This document shows, in pieces, positions 55,326-63,496 of a stretch of DNA of 63,641 bases (positions within the stretch are counted from its first letter, which is position 1; every line of letters begins with the position of its first letter). The DNA is from Bacteroidales bacterium (GTDB lineage Bacteria; Bacteroidota; Bacteroidia; Bacteroidales; P3), in the NCBI GenBank assembly GCA_017428115.1, contig JAFRRK010000032.1, positions 1 to 63,641 of the forward strand. Direction: 5' to 3'. The position numbers and the translations under genes are program-made. The notes beneath the pieces were generated by a model, which saw only the letters and a program-made list of their open reading frames with translations, did not search any database and was not told the DNA's origin.

Positions 55326-56414
55326 CTATTTCACTATTCCTTTCTCAAGAAATTCGGCCAAGTTGCAACGCACTTTTGCCGCTGCCTCGTCACTTGCCAC
55401 CTTCCCCATGTCGTTCTCCACCATCAGCTTCACCAATTGGTCAAAGGAGGTTTTTGAGGGATTCCATCCCAAGAGCCTTTTGGCTTTTGAGGGGTCTCCC
55501 AGCAGGTTCACCACATCGGTGGGACGGTAAAAGTCGGGACTCACCTCCACCAGCACCTTTCCTGTGGCACAGTCAATACCCTTCTCGTCAATACCTTCGC
55601 CTTCCCAACGCAGCTCAATGCCTGCATAATGGAATGCCAACTGACAAAACTCACGAACACTGTGCTGCTCACCTGTGGCTATTACGAAATCCTCGGGCTT
55701 CTCATACTGCAATATCATCCACATACACTCCACATAGTCCTTGGCATAGCCCCAGTCGCGCAAAGATGACAGGTTGCCCAACCGCAGTTTTTGCTGCTTC
55801 CCTTGACGGATGCGCGCTGCTGCCAACGTAATCTTACGAGTCACAAAAGTCTCTCCCCTCCTCTCGCTTTCATGGTTAAACAAAATACCATTGCAGCAAA
55901 ACATATCATATGCCTCACGATATTCCTTCACAATCCAATACCCATACAGTTTCGCCACAGCATAGGGACTGTACGGATAGAAGGGGGTATCCTCGTTTTG
56001 CGGCACCGACATCACACGCCCATACAGTTCCGAGGTACTCGCCTGATAAATACGGCAACTATGCTCCAAACCACACTGCCGCACCGCCTCCAGTATGCGC
56101 AACACCCCGGTGGCATCCACATTGGCAGTATACTCAGGAGCATCAAAACTGACCTGAACATGGCTCTGCGCCGCCAAATTGTATATCTCGTCGGGCCGTA
56201 TACGTCCCACAACCTGAATCAGGCTCAGCGTATCGCCCATGTCGCCATAATGCAGATGAAAACGCTCATGGCCCTCAAGGTGGGCTATACGCTCGCGATA
56301 GTCGACCGACGAACGACGTATGATACCATGCACATCGTACCCCTTCGTCAAAAGAAACTCGGCAAGATAACTCCCATCCTGCCCAGTAATACCTGTGATA
56401 AGCGCCGACTTCAT
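55326..56414 (-). CDS. gmd: GDP-mannose 4,6-dehydratase
   Basis: A 362-residue SDR producing GDP-4-keto-6-deoxymannose, the substrate of Fcl. Family motifs are [51 protein letters not shown] and [16 protein letters not shown]. Length and motif order are standard. Supply of GDP-mannose must come from genes outside the window. Confidence 0.97.
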   Translation of the reverse strand: MKSALITGITGQDGSYLAEFLLTKGYDVHGIIRRSSVDYRERIAHLEGHERFHLHYGDMGDTLSLIQVVGRIRPDEIYNLAAQSHVQVSFDAPEYTANVDATGVLRILEAVRQCGLEHSCRIYQASTSELYGRVMSVPQNEDTPFYPYSPYAVAKLYGYWIVKEYREAYDMFCCNGILFNHESERRGETFVTRKITLAAARIRQGKQQKLRLGNLSSLRDWGYAKDYVECMWMILQYEKPEDFVIATGEQHSVREFCQLAFHYAGIELRWEGEGIDEKGIDCATGKVLVEVSPDFYRPTDVVNLLGDPSKAKRLLGWNPSKTSFDQLVKLMVENDMGKVASDEAAAKVRCNLAEFLEKGIVK

Positions 56415-56437
56415 AACTATCTGAATATCTCTATATA

Positions 56438-57307
56438 TTACACAGTGTCCATAAAACTCTTCTGAGTCTTATTAAAGACCACCACACCTAAAGCAAGCAA
56501 CACAACCATAAACACAAAGCTATACGCCAGCCAACCCCAGCCTATAAACTCGCCTGCACCCAGGGCTCCGTACTTGAAGGTCTCCAACACTGGCGTCACC
56601 GGGTTGAGACGCATAATAGTATACAGGTCAAAACCTGCAGCCATCTTTCCCTTGACCAAACTAAGAGGGTACACAATAGGGGTGGCATACATCCACAGCG
56701 ACACCACAAACGAGAACAATATCTGCAAATCTCTATACTTAGTGGTCATACTCGAAATCAAAATGCCGAAACCCAGTGCCAACCCTGCCATCATCAACAC
56801 CAACAAGGGGAACAGCAATATATACCACGTCAAATGAGCATTGCAACCACCAATGGCGTAAATGGCATACACCACCACAAACAGCCCTAACTGGATGCCA
56901 AAACGCAGCAGATTAGACGTTACCGTCGACAGAGGAGTTATCAACCGTGGGAAATAAACCTTGCCAAACAAGCCACTATTGCTCACAAATGTGTTGGAGG
57001 TACGGTTCAGGCAGTCAGAAAAATAATGCCACATACATGTACCCGCCAGATAGAACAGCGGCTGCGGGATGCCATCGGTAGCAATACCGGCAATGCCACC
57101 AAACACCACCATATACATAATAACCGTCAACACTGGCTGAATCACAAACCACAGCGGACCCAACACAGTCTGCTTATACTGAGTGATAATATTGCGTTTC
57201 ACAAACAGAGTATAAAGGTCTCTATACCTCCACAACTCCTTAAAATCAACCGACAGCAACTTGTCTTTCGGTTTGATGACGGTTGTCCATTCTTGTGTTT
57301 CGTTCAT
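56438..57307 (-). CDS. wzm: Polysaccharide ABC transporter permease (Wzm-like)
   Basis: A 289-residue ABC-2 type permease with six membrane helices. Characteristic segments are the N-terminal [39 protein letters not shown] and SRTSNTFV-type loops, and a C-terminal pair of helices. With Wzt it moves the lipid-linked polymer across the inner membrane. It is separated from wzt by gmd and fcl, so the two transporter genes flank the fucose pathway. Confidence 0.93.
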   Translation of the reverse strand: MNETQEWTTVIKPKDKLLSVDFKELWRYRDLYTLFVKRNIITQYKQTVLGPLWFVIQPVLTVIMYMVVFGGIAGIATDGIPQPLFYLAGTCMWHYFSDCLNRTSNTFVSNSGLFGKVYFPRLITPLSTVTSNLLRFGIQLGLFVVVYAIYAIGGCNAHLTWYILLFPLLVLMMAGLALGFGILISSMTTKYRDLQILFSFVVSLWMYATPIVYPLSLVKGKMAAGFDLYTIMRLNPVTPVLETFKYGALGAGEFIGWGWLAYSFVFMVVLLALGVVVFNKTQKSFMDTV

Positions 57308-57341
57308 ATTATATTTTTACTATTAATTACTTCAACTAGAA

Positions 57342-58529
57342 CTAGTGCGAGTGTTTGTGATGGAGAAAGATATTCCCCACAATACCCCAAAAATATTTCC
57401 AATCGGTACGAAAAGGATGTTTCAAGTAAGCCTCTATATACCTGCGTTCCGACTCCTGAATGCCCTCCAACGTCTCAGGCTGCACCTTCTCATAATACAA
57501 CGGCGGTAGCAAGCCAGGCTTAGTCTTTATTCGCAACTCCTGCATCTCGGGCGTATACAAGCTAAAAAACTGCCTAGACAACGGCCTCACCCCCACCAAC
57601 TTCATCTCCCCTTTCAACATATTCACCACCATAGGCAGCTCGTCGAGCCACGTCTTGCGCAAAAAGGCACCCATAGTATTCACCCTATAGTCGTGATAAA
57701 ACTTGCCACTCTTGTCCAAACGACGATGCTGATATACATATTCTTGCAAATACTCGCTATAAGAATACATTGTGCGGAACTTAAACACCGTTATCATCTT
57801 TCCGCCCTTACCCACACGGCGAAGCTTGGCAATAGGCGACGAACTCGGTATACCCTCCCTCACAGGCTCCTTCGCCTTACGGGCTATCACCCTCAACTCT
57901 CCATAAGCAGTGTTCTCATACACCACCTCAAACCCTGCATGATACAGCCTTCCCAATATCTCCACACGGTGGAATGTCCTGTTCCTACCCTTAGTAATGG
58001 CAAAATAGATATTCTTCAACCCCGCCACCTTCGGAAACACTCTATGCCACAAATAGTGAAAGCCATAATACAACCTGTTAATCCCTTTCGGATAGCGGCT
58101 ATAAATGACAGCCTTCTTCACCGACGAAGTGCGGCAGCAACATACCAAATACCCCCCCTTGACCAAATTTTCGTTGGCATTAAACAGAAACTTGTCCAAC
58201 TCATATATGGTGTGCAACGGACGCTTCACAAATATTGCCTCATACAATCCCCCCTCCGCCTCACACTTTGGCAACGGGTCGCCGCCATTGTTCTTCATAC
58301 CCCACAACAACGACGTAGGGTTAAAATCCCCCCTATGGTCCCCAAACCAACGATAGACTTGCTTGATAGGCTCCTTCTCCACCTTCATAAACGCCATACG
58401 CACATCGGCATTCTCAATCTCCTCAGCCTTCAGCTCGTCACAGCCCTCGCTACCCACCTCGACAAAATTGCCCGACGGCAGGTACGTCTGCTCCTTCAAA
58501 GGATCTAATGGAAACAATGGCCTTCTCAT
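57342..58529 (-). CDS. Sugar (phosphoglycosyl) transferase with N-terminal extra domain
   Basis: A 395-residue protein. The C-terminal part (about 235-395) carries the polyprenyl-phosphate sugar-1-phosphate transferase signatures RRVGKGGKMITVFKFRTM, WLDELPMVVNMLKGEMKLVG (Asp-Glu dyad) and KPGLLPP. The usual hydrophobic re-entrant helix before the first signature is missing. Instead, residues 1-230 look like a soluble methyltransferase-like fold (VKGGYLVCCC, GRLYHAGFEVV). Presumed to start the repeat unit on undecaprenyl phosphate. It overlaps upxY (ATGA). Confidence 0.83.
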   Translation of the reverse strand: MRRPLFPLDPLKEQTYLPSGNFVEVGSEGCDELKAEEIENADVRMAFMKVEKEPIKQVYRWFGDHRGDFNPTSLLWGMKNNGGDPLPKCEAEGGLYEAIFVKRPLHTIYELDKFLFNANENLVKGGYLVCCCRTSSVKKAVIYSRYPKGINRLYYGFHYLWHRVFPKVAGLKNIYFAITKGRNRTFHRVEILGRLYHAGFEVVYENTAYGELRVIARKAKEPVREGIPSSSPIAKLRRVGKGGKMITVFKFRTMYSYSEYLQEYVYQHRRLDKSGKFYHDYRVNTMGAFLRKTWLDELPMVVNMLKGEMKLVGVRPLSRQFFSLYTPEMQELRIKTKPGLLPPLYYEKVQPETLEGIQESERRYIEAYLKHPFRTDWKYFWGIVGNIFLHHKHSH

Positions 58530-59011
58530 TTACTTATCGTTTCTAAAAATTGTGGAGGAATATAGGCCGTGGCAACCGCAGCCACCCCCCTGATACTGAC
58601 TATCAAACGCCTATCCTTCTTGATTCTTTTAATATAACCCTCGGCACCCTTAAACTGCCCCTCCGTCACCCTCACACGGTCGCCCTTATGGTATTCGGGT
58701 TTGTCATCACCCAAATAGCTCAACCCCTGCTGACCCGCCGTACACACAAAGATAAACACCTCCATCTCCCTATCAGGTATCGCCGAAGGCTTGTTGCTCA
58801 CCAAATCGCGATACACCCACAATCTGTCGTGGTATACATCCACAAACTGCGTCAGATAACTGGTTGTCGTATGCACAAACAGCAGCGATGTTATCATACT
58901 CGGTATAAAAAACTCCACTCCGTCCACCGTCAGCTGCTCTCGCAGCAACGTCATCCGGTTGTAATACACCTTCACCGCATACCACCTCACCTCTTCCGAC
59001 ATCGCCTCCAT
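58526..59011 (-). CDS. UpxY-type transcription antiterminator (NusG paralogue)
   Basis: A 161-residue NusG-like protein: an NGN domain starting RWYAVKVYYNRM and a KOW domain (KGDRVRVTEGQFKGAEGYIK, then RLIVSIRGV). Specialised NusG paralogues placed first in Bacteroides capsule operons (UpxY) stop premature termination in their own operon. Position and domains fit exactly. No UpxZ-like partner follows. It likely loads at the leader just upstream and lets polymerase cross the 31-kb operon. Confidence 0.92.
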   Translation of the reverse strand: MEAMSEEVRWYAVKVYYNRMTLLREQLTVDGVEFFIPSMITSLLFVHTTTSYLTQFVDVYHDRLWVYRDLVSNKPSAIPDREMEVFIFVCTAGQQGLSYLGDDKPEYHKGDRVRVTEGQFKGAEGYIKRIKKDRRLIVSIRGVAAVATAYIPPQFLETISK

Positions 59012-59219
59012 CAGAGAACTCTATTTTTCTAACTAGCTATTTGTAACCAAATGTCAACAACTCAACAGCACAAATCTTCCCCTCCCCCTGTACATAAGCA
59101 CGGGGATGCTGGTTGATTCAAGGCATGTAACAAACCTTTTTTACGGCCGCCCCTATCCAAGGGCATATCCGTAATCAACCTTGCTTGTGAATATTGCAAC
59201 GAATATCCACACCTGTTTC
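59012..59219 (-). promoter_or_regulatory. Structured operon leader upstream of upxY
   Basis: About 208 nt between the predicted start and upxY. On the plus strand GGTTGATT (59111-59118) pairs with AATCAACC (59173-59180). Inside, TTACGG (59141-59146) pairs with CCGTAA (59169-59174) and GCCC (59149-59152) with GGGC (59161-59164). The outer and inner pairings share two bases, so they may be alternatives. This is the natural place for UpxY recruitment. No T-tract follows on the minus strand. Confidence 0.5.
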
Positions 59220-59225
59220 AAAATG

Positions 59226-59233
59226 CAAATATA
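59226..59233 (-). promoter_or_regulatory. -7 element of the polysaccharide operon
   Basis: The minus strand reads TATATTTG (TAnnTTTG match), 215 bp upstream of upxY. No invertible-promoter repeats are seen flanking it, so phase variation by inversion is not evident. The adjoining 59234-59568 is A+T-rich and holds nothing I recognise. Confidence 0.65.
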
Positions 59234-59568
59234 CGACTTTTTATAAAACCATAAAGTTTTTTTTATAAAATTATATTTCACATTCAAACCTTTACCGCCC
59301 CCATTCCCACCACTGAATCAACAACCTAAAAGGTAGAAAGCAACCACCTGTAGCACCATAAAAACACTAGAAGACACAAACCCCTCATACCCTTACCGCT
59401 GAAATTCAGGCAATTGAACACAAATAGTCCTTCACCCTAAAAGCTTAGCCTCTAACCCTCTGCTCCATAGACAGCCTTTTACCCAATGCTGCCGTTGTAC
59501 ACCATTTACCCACACACCCTGTCACACCATTCCAGAATCCACGGCATAACACCTCATCATTCCTAAAT

Positions 59569-59991
59569 CTAAAGCATGACAAGCAAAAACAGGCTTATGC
59601 CCCTAGTCGATTTTGGCCATACGCCTTCGTTTTCCCCTTATTCCGGTCCTTAGGTTGATTAGTGGTGGAGGCTTTATGTCTTGTCCCTGCCTTCGCCCTG
59701 TTTTCGTTTCCTGAAACGAAGGCACGACGAAGACATGACGCAAGTACTAGGAGTGGGCGCTATCGTCCTTCAGATACAATTATACCGAACAAAGGCAAAA
59801 AACAGGGTGCCACTTCTAAAAATAAAAAAGTGGCACTATGTTGTACAACTCTAAAGCTAAGAAATCCACCCGCTTTCTATGCCGAGCCTTAGCAGCGTCG
59901 CGAAGTAAAATGGGACATGATGACGATGACAATGACAATGGGGATGGATGCACGTATCACTTTTTGAAGATAATAGACTGTCATACTTTAG
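59569..59991. mobile_element. Terminal-inverted-repeat element B1
   Basis: 423 bp with ends CTAAAGCATGACAAGC (59569-59584) and GACTGTCATACTTTAG (59976-59991), inverted at about 12 of 16 positions. It contains the CCTTCG block (59704-59740) and a perfect GTGCCACTT/AAGTGGCAC hairpin (59807-59836) shared with 12.6 and 45.4 kb, plus a GATGACGATGACAATGACAA segment also in element C. No intact gene is present. Confidence 0.6.
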
Positions 59992-59998
59992 TTTACAG

Positions 59999-60204
59999 CT
60001 AAGGTCAGACAGTCCATTACCTTCCAAAAAAAGAGATGGCCACCTCCTCCCTTCCTTCATCAGACTTCACTGAGAGGCAAGAGTTTAGCAGTATTGCCAT
60101 CACTTGTTCTACGATAATAAGTCGGAGAACAGAGCGAGGACAGACGGTTGACGAATAAAGAATTAATGGAATTTCATGGCTTTAACCTACTTGTCATACT
60201 TTAG
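59999..60204. mobile_element. Terminal-inverted-repeat element B2
   Basis: 206 bp, 7 bp from B1. Ends are CTAAGGTCAGACAGTC and ACTTGTCATACTTTAG, inverted with several mismatches. The interior is homologous to element A at 31.7 kb. B1 and B2 right ends share a 13-bp identical string, TGTCATACTTTAG (59979-59991 and 60192-60204). Adjacent insertion of two related elements is the simplest reading. Confidence 0.55.
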
Positions 60205-60226
60205 CCATTAGCGAAGCAAGGTTAAC

Positions 60227-60260
60227 AAAAAAAGGGGCACCGCCCACGTGCGGATGCCCC
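60227..60260 (-). terminator. Intrinsic terminator after the zinc peptidase gene
   Basis: The stem GGGGCA/TGCCCC (60234-60239 with 60255-60260) continues inward with CCGC/GCGG and is followed on the minus strand by seven T residues. It lies 22 bp past the stop of the downstream-facing peptidase gene. Confidence 0.88.
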
Positions 60261-60282
60261 TATTGGCCAAGATGGACAAAGG

Positions 60283-61920
60283 CTACTTTGCCAAGCCGAG
60301 GGCGGCAAGGCCCTGATTGTAGCGAATGTCGCGAGGGATATTGTTAGTGGCTATCATGTCAAGGTCCTTCTGGAGGTCGGCACGGATAGTGCCATTCTTG
60401 GCTGCATAGCTGGCAGCAAACTCTATATCGCCTTCACCCTCCACCTGAAGGATGAGGGCAGCCCATCCGCGCATGGCCTCTTCTGCCTTTTCGACATTGA
60501 CCACATACTTGCCCTGCTCGTTGCGAGTGAAGGCGCCATGGTCCTGAAGATAGTTGAAGCACATCATGTTGGCGATGCCATGTGCCTCGGTGGCACCGAA
60601 ACGTACGCTGCGCAGGATACCGGCGATAAAGGTGACGAAGGCATCCTCTTTGGTGCAGTTGGTAATCTCGCCCATCTCGATGAGCTTGGTGGTGAGGAAG
60701 AGGCCACAGATGTCGGCCTTGGCTTCTTCCCACTTGCTGTACTCTTTACCGAGGGCTTCGCGCATGCTCTTGCCGTCGGTGACGGTATTTTTGATGCCGA
60801 GGCCGTGAGCCACTTCGTGGAAGCAGACATTGCTGAAGAAGGCGTTGAAGTTGACATTGTCGAGCTGCTCGTCGCATACTAGGAGGTTGGCAATGGGCAT
60901 GAGGATGGTTTCGAACTTTGCCTGCATGGCGTTTTTGAGCTGCAGGCGGCGTGCACCCATGGTCTTGTGGATGCGCTCGTCGTTGGGCAGGTTGATGGCG
61001 ATGGTCTTCGAGCCGGCATTGCAGTCGCCTGCATAGTAGATGACGTCATAGACGTTGAGGTCGCTGGCAGCGCCCTGCATGGCGGGTTTGTATTTGGGGT
61101 CGCAGGGCAGTTCCTGCTGCAGCATGGGCAGCATGCCCACGAACTTGGCAAGGTCGTTGCTCCATTTCTCATCCTTGACGAGGATGAAGGCTTCGTATGA
61201 GGTCTTGTTGCCATAGAGACCGTCGTCGTAGTTCTCGATGGGGCCTACCACAAAGTCGAGCTTGCTCTGCTTCATATTCATCCAGGCAACGTCACTGTTA
61301 TAGTAGTCATCGGTCAGAAGGGCCTTACGGCGTTCTACCAGATAGTTCTTCAGGCCGGGGTCCTCGGCGAGGTCGATGGCAAGGCCAAAGAGGCTGTCGG
61401 CCTTGGCAAGGCGGTCGGCATATTCCACATGGTAGGGAACTACCTTGAGGGCGCCGTTCTCGTCGCGACGGATGACGGTGTACTGGCTGCTCTTTTCGGG
61501 GTCGGCAAGGGCGTTGTACTCATCGGCTGTCATGTCGATGGGGTAGAAGTTGCAGCCTGCGGGCCGCTCGCCATATCCGGGGATGAAGGGTTTCTCTTCG
61601 CCCAGACGGTCCCAAGCGCCATACTGGATGAGGGCAAAGGCCTTCATGGCAGGGTCGCTGATGGTGTCGAGACTGGCACGGTTTTCAGCTCCGAAATACT
61701 GTTCCCAGTATAGTTCATCCATGATGTCTGCTATCTGGATGAAGATGGGGAGGAGTTGTTTTTCTTTTTCGCTGAGCACGCTTAGATCTGTGGTCAAAGT
61801 GAACTCGGCATACTCGTCAACTTTTTGTTGGAGGGGGGATTTTTCTTCCGTTTTGTTGGACTTGCATCCCACCGCTGCAAGCATTGAGATGGCCATAATT
61901 ACAGTAGTTAATTTCTTCAT
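60283..61920 (-). CDS. M49-like zinc metallopeptidase lipoprotein
   Basis: A 545-residue lipoprotein (start ATG 61918-61920, lipobox AAVGC). The zinc site reads HEVAHGLGIKN (about residue 368) and, some 30 residues later, EEAKADICGLF (about 398). This corresponds to the HExxGH/EExxAE pair of the dipeptidyl-peptidase III (M49) family, with a five-residue HExxH instead of the usual six. It probably cleaves short peptides at the envelope. The longer upstream frame reaches almost to the promoter at 61963 and was rejected as start. Confidence 0.82.
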   Translation of the reverse strand: MKKLTTVIMAISMLAAVGCKSNKTEEKSPLQQKVDEYAEFTLTTDLSVLSEKEKQLLPIFIQIADIMDELYWEQYFGAENRASLDTISDPAMKAFALIQYGAWDRLGEEKPFIPGYGERPAGCNFYPIDMTADEYNALADPEKSSQYTVIRRDENGALKVVPYHVEYADRLAKADSLFGLAIDLAEDPGLKNYLVERRKALLTDDYYNSDVAWMNMKQSKLDFVVGPIENYDDGLYGNKTSYEAFILVKDEKWSNDLAKFVGMLPMLQQELPCDPKYKPAMQGAASDLNVYDVIYYAGDCNAGSKTIAINLPNDERIHKTMGARRLQLKNAMQAKFETILMPIANLLVCDEQLDNVNFNAFFSNVCFHEVAHGLGIKNTVTDGKSMREALGKEYSKWEEAKADICGLFLTTKLIEMGEITNCTKEDAFVTFIAGILRSVRFGATEAHGIANMMCFNYLQDHGAFTRNEQGKYVVNVEKAEEAMRGWAALILQVEGEGDIEFAASYAAKNGTIRADLQKDLDMIATNNIPRDIRYNQGLAALGLAK

Positions 61921-61962
61921 TTTTAATTGGTTTAATAATACTTTCGAGAAAAACTTTGTTTG

Positions 61963-61970
61963 CAAAAATA
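61963..61970 (-). promoter_or_regulatory. -7 element for the zinc peptidase gene
   Basis: The minus strand reads TATTTTTG (TAnnTTTG match), 43 bp before the ATG. It lies back to back with the plus-strand tRNA promoter at 62002. Confidence 0.7.
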
Positions 61971-62001
61971 CGTTTTTTTTTGCTATTACAGAAAAAAGTA
62001 G

Positions 62002-62009
62002 TACTTTTG
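62002..62009 (+). promoter_or_regulatory. -7 element for tRNA-Ser
   Basis: TACTTTTG is an exact TAnnTTTG match, 54 bp upstream of the mature tRNA 5' end. Confidence 0.7.
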
Positions 62010-62062
62010 CAGCCGATTTCGTTGAGGTGAAGGTACCGAAAACGACATTGAAAACAACCCAC

Positions 62063-62153
62063 GGAAAGGTGCTCGAGTGGTTGAAGAGGCCCGCCTGGAA
62101 AGCGAGTAAGCGTTAAAAGCGCTTCAAGGGTTCGAATCCCTTCCTTTCCGCCA
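62063..62153 (+). tRNA. tRNA-Ser (anticodon GGA), CCA encoded
   Basis: The acceptor stem GGAAAGG (62063-62069) pairs with CCTTTCC (62143-62149), discriminator G62150 and encoded CCA 62151-62153. The anticodon loop CTGGAAA (62095-62101) gives GGA at 62097-62099. A long variable arm (AAGCG/CGCTT) marks a serine tRNA, and the T arm is AAGGG-TTCGAAT-CCCTT. The anticodon stem has a C-A mismatch (C62091 against A62105, positions 28 and 42). An integrase gene follows 116 bp downstream, so the 3' end is the likely attachment site. Confidence 0.95.
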
Positions 62154-62230
62154 AATCGCTCTATGATGTTGAAAATAGGGAATTTGCGAAAAAACCGATA
62201 AAAATCGGCACAAAAACGGCACACATTTAT

Positions 62231-62262
62231 TCTTTGGCGGGGACGGAAAGACCTGCCAAAGA
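62231..62262 (+). promoter_or_regulatory. Hairpin just upstream of the integrase start
   Basis: The 11-bp stem TCTTTGGCGGG/CCTGCCAAAGA (one G-T pair, 10-nt loop) is followed by an A-tract and the integrase ATG at 62270. It could control translation of the integrase or mark a binding site. A smaller CCGAT/ATCGG hairpin lies at 62195-62208. Confidence 0.45.
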
Positions 62263-62269
62263 AAAAAAA

Positions 62270-63400
62270 ATGTCTCAATACAGCAAGCAGGGGTCGAACA
62301 GAAATTTGGCAGAGTATATTCCGGCCCAGATATCCAACAAAAAGATTGTCCGAGTGTTCTACTACGCAAAGGATCCGCTCACCGGAGAGCTGCGCCGTGT
62401 GGTGGTGAAGTGCAACCGTCCCCGCCTGAAGCGTGACCGGCTGGCGATGGCACGGCAGCTGTGCGCCGCCATCAACGAGCGGCTGAGGCGCGGGTGGAAC
62501 CCTTTCGTGGAGGAGATGAAGGAGTCGGGCGGGGTGTGCTTCGAGATGGCGCTGCAGTGGTACATGGGGGAGAAAGAACAGGAGCTGCGGCCCGACAGCC
62601 TGCGCTGCTACCGCTCATATGTGCGGGTGCTGAGGCAGTGGCTGGAGGGGGAGGGGTACTGGCAGTCGCCGGTGTGCCTCTGGCAGCTGTCGCACACCGA
62701 GCGCTTCATGGCGGCGGCGGGGAGCGGGATTGCCAACAAGACGTATAACGGCTACGTGAGCTTCTACCGCTCGCTGTGGAACTGGTTCGTGGAGCAGGGC
62801 TACGCCGTGGAGAACCCGTTCGACAGGGTGAAGACGAAGCGGGTGGATACCAAGTTTCGCGACGTGATACCGCCCGAGGTGCGCGACCAGATACGCGACT
62901 ACCTGCTGGGGCGTGGCGACACGGGCTTCTACCAGGTGTGCCAGCTCTGCTACCGGATGCTGATACGCCCGAAGGAAATACTGATGCTGCGGGTGGAGGA
63001 TGTGCGGGGCGATATCATACGCATACGCCCTGAGGTGGCGAAGAACCACAACGAGCGCGAGGCGGCCATACCGGAAGATCTGAGGGGATGGTTCGGATGC
63101 CTGAAGGGAGTGCCGGGCAGCCACTATATCTTTTCAAAGGGGTACCGTCCGGGCAAGGTGCTGCTGAGTAGCCGTGACATCGGCCGATCGTGGTCCAACA
63201 TGCGAAAAGCATTGGGCTTCAGCGACCGCTACACCTTCTATTCGCTCAAGGATACCGGCATCACCGAGATGCTGGAGCGGGGCGTGCCTGCCAAGCTGGT
63301 GAAGGAACTAGCCGACCACAGCAGCCTGGAGATGACGGAGCGGTACACCCACAGGAGCAACGCTCATGCGATCTTGAAGTACGACGTGCTGAAGTTCTGA
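62270..63400 (+). CDS. Tyrosine recombinase/integrase
   Basis: A 376-residue site-specific recombinase with an N-terminal arm-binding region, a SAM-like core-binding domain (about 95-190) and a catalytic domain. Candidate catalytic residues are R233 (LIRPKEIL), K258, H350 (ADHSSLEMT) and the nucleophile Y359 (ERYTH). Box II, usually HxxR, reads Y324-S-L-K327. The gene is strikingly G+C-rich compared with its flanks. Its place right after tRNA-Ser marks the edge of an integrated element. The ATG is preferred over an upstream TTG inside a hairpin. Confidence 0.93.
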   Translation: MSQYSKQGSNRNLAEYIPAQISNKKIVRVFYYAKDPLTGELRRVVVKCNRPRLKRDRLAMARQLCAAINERLRRGWNPFVEEMKESGGVCFEMALQWYMGEKEQELRPDSLRCYRSYVRVLRQWLEGEGYWQSPVCLWQLSHTERFMAAAGSGIANKTYNGYVSFYRSLWNWFVEQGYAVENPFDRVKTKRVDTKFRDVIPPEVRDQIRDYLLGRGDTGFYQVCQLCYRMLIRPKEILMLRVEDVRGDIIRIRPEVAKNHNEREAAIPEDLRGWFGCLKGVPGSHYIFSKGYRPGKVLLSSRDIGRSWSNMRKALGFSDRYTFYSLKDTGITEMLERGVPAKLVKELADHSSLEMTERYTHRSNAHAILKYDVLKF

Positions 63401-63427
63401 AATAGGTGTTTCAAGTATTTCAAAAAT

Positions 63428-63461
63428 AAAAAAAACGCCGACGGTTTCACAACCATCGGCG
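63428..63461 (-). terminator. Terminator between the integrase and a convergent gene
   Basis: The stem CGCCGACGGTT/AACCATCGGCG (63436-63446 with 63451-63461, one mismatch) is followed on the minus strand by eight T residues. It suits the minus-strand gene entering from the right edge. The plus strand has A rather than T after the hairpin. Confidence 0.8.
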
Positions 63462-63496
63462 CAAAAAAAAAATGTCTTCAGCTTAGTTGTACCCTA

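Noticed and set aside
57693-58508. A plus-strand frame of about 270 codons opposite the sugar transferase gene.
   Set aside because: The minus-strand protein has clear catalytic motifs; the plus-strand product is low complexity, rich in His, Leu and Arg.
59141-59174. Leader hairpin considered as an intrinsic terminator for the polysaccharide operon.
   Set aside because: On the minus strand it is followed by A residues, not T, so it cannot act as an ordinary terminator.
59220-59568. Search for an invertible capsule promoter flanked by inverted repeats, as in Bacteroides fragilis.
   Set aside because: No pair of inverted repeats bracketing the -7 element at 59226 could be found, and no adjacent invertase gene is present.
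59999-60204. Fragments of a transposase in element B2 and in element A on the minus strand (short LEGN-LS peptides in both).
   Set aside because: The frames are short, broken and not recognisable as any transposase family; the similarity is explained by DNA-level homology of the repeats.
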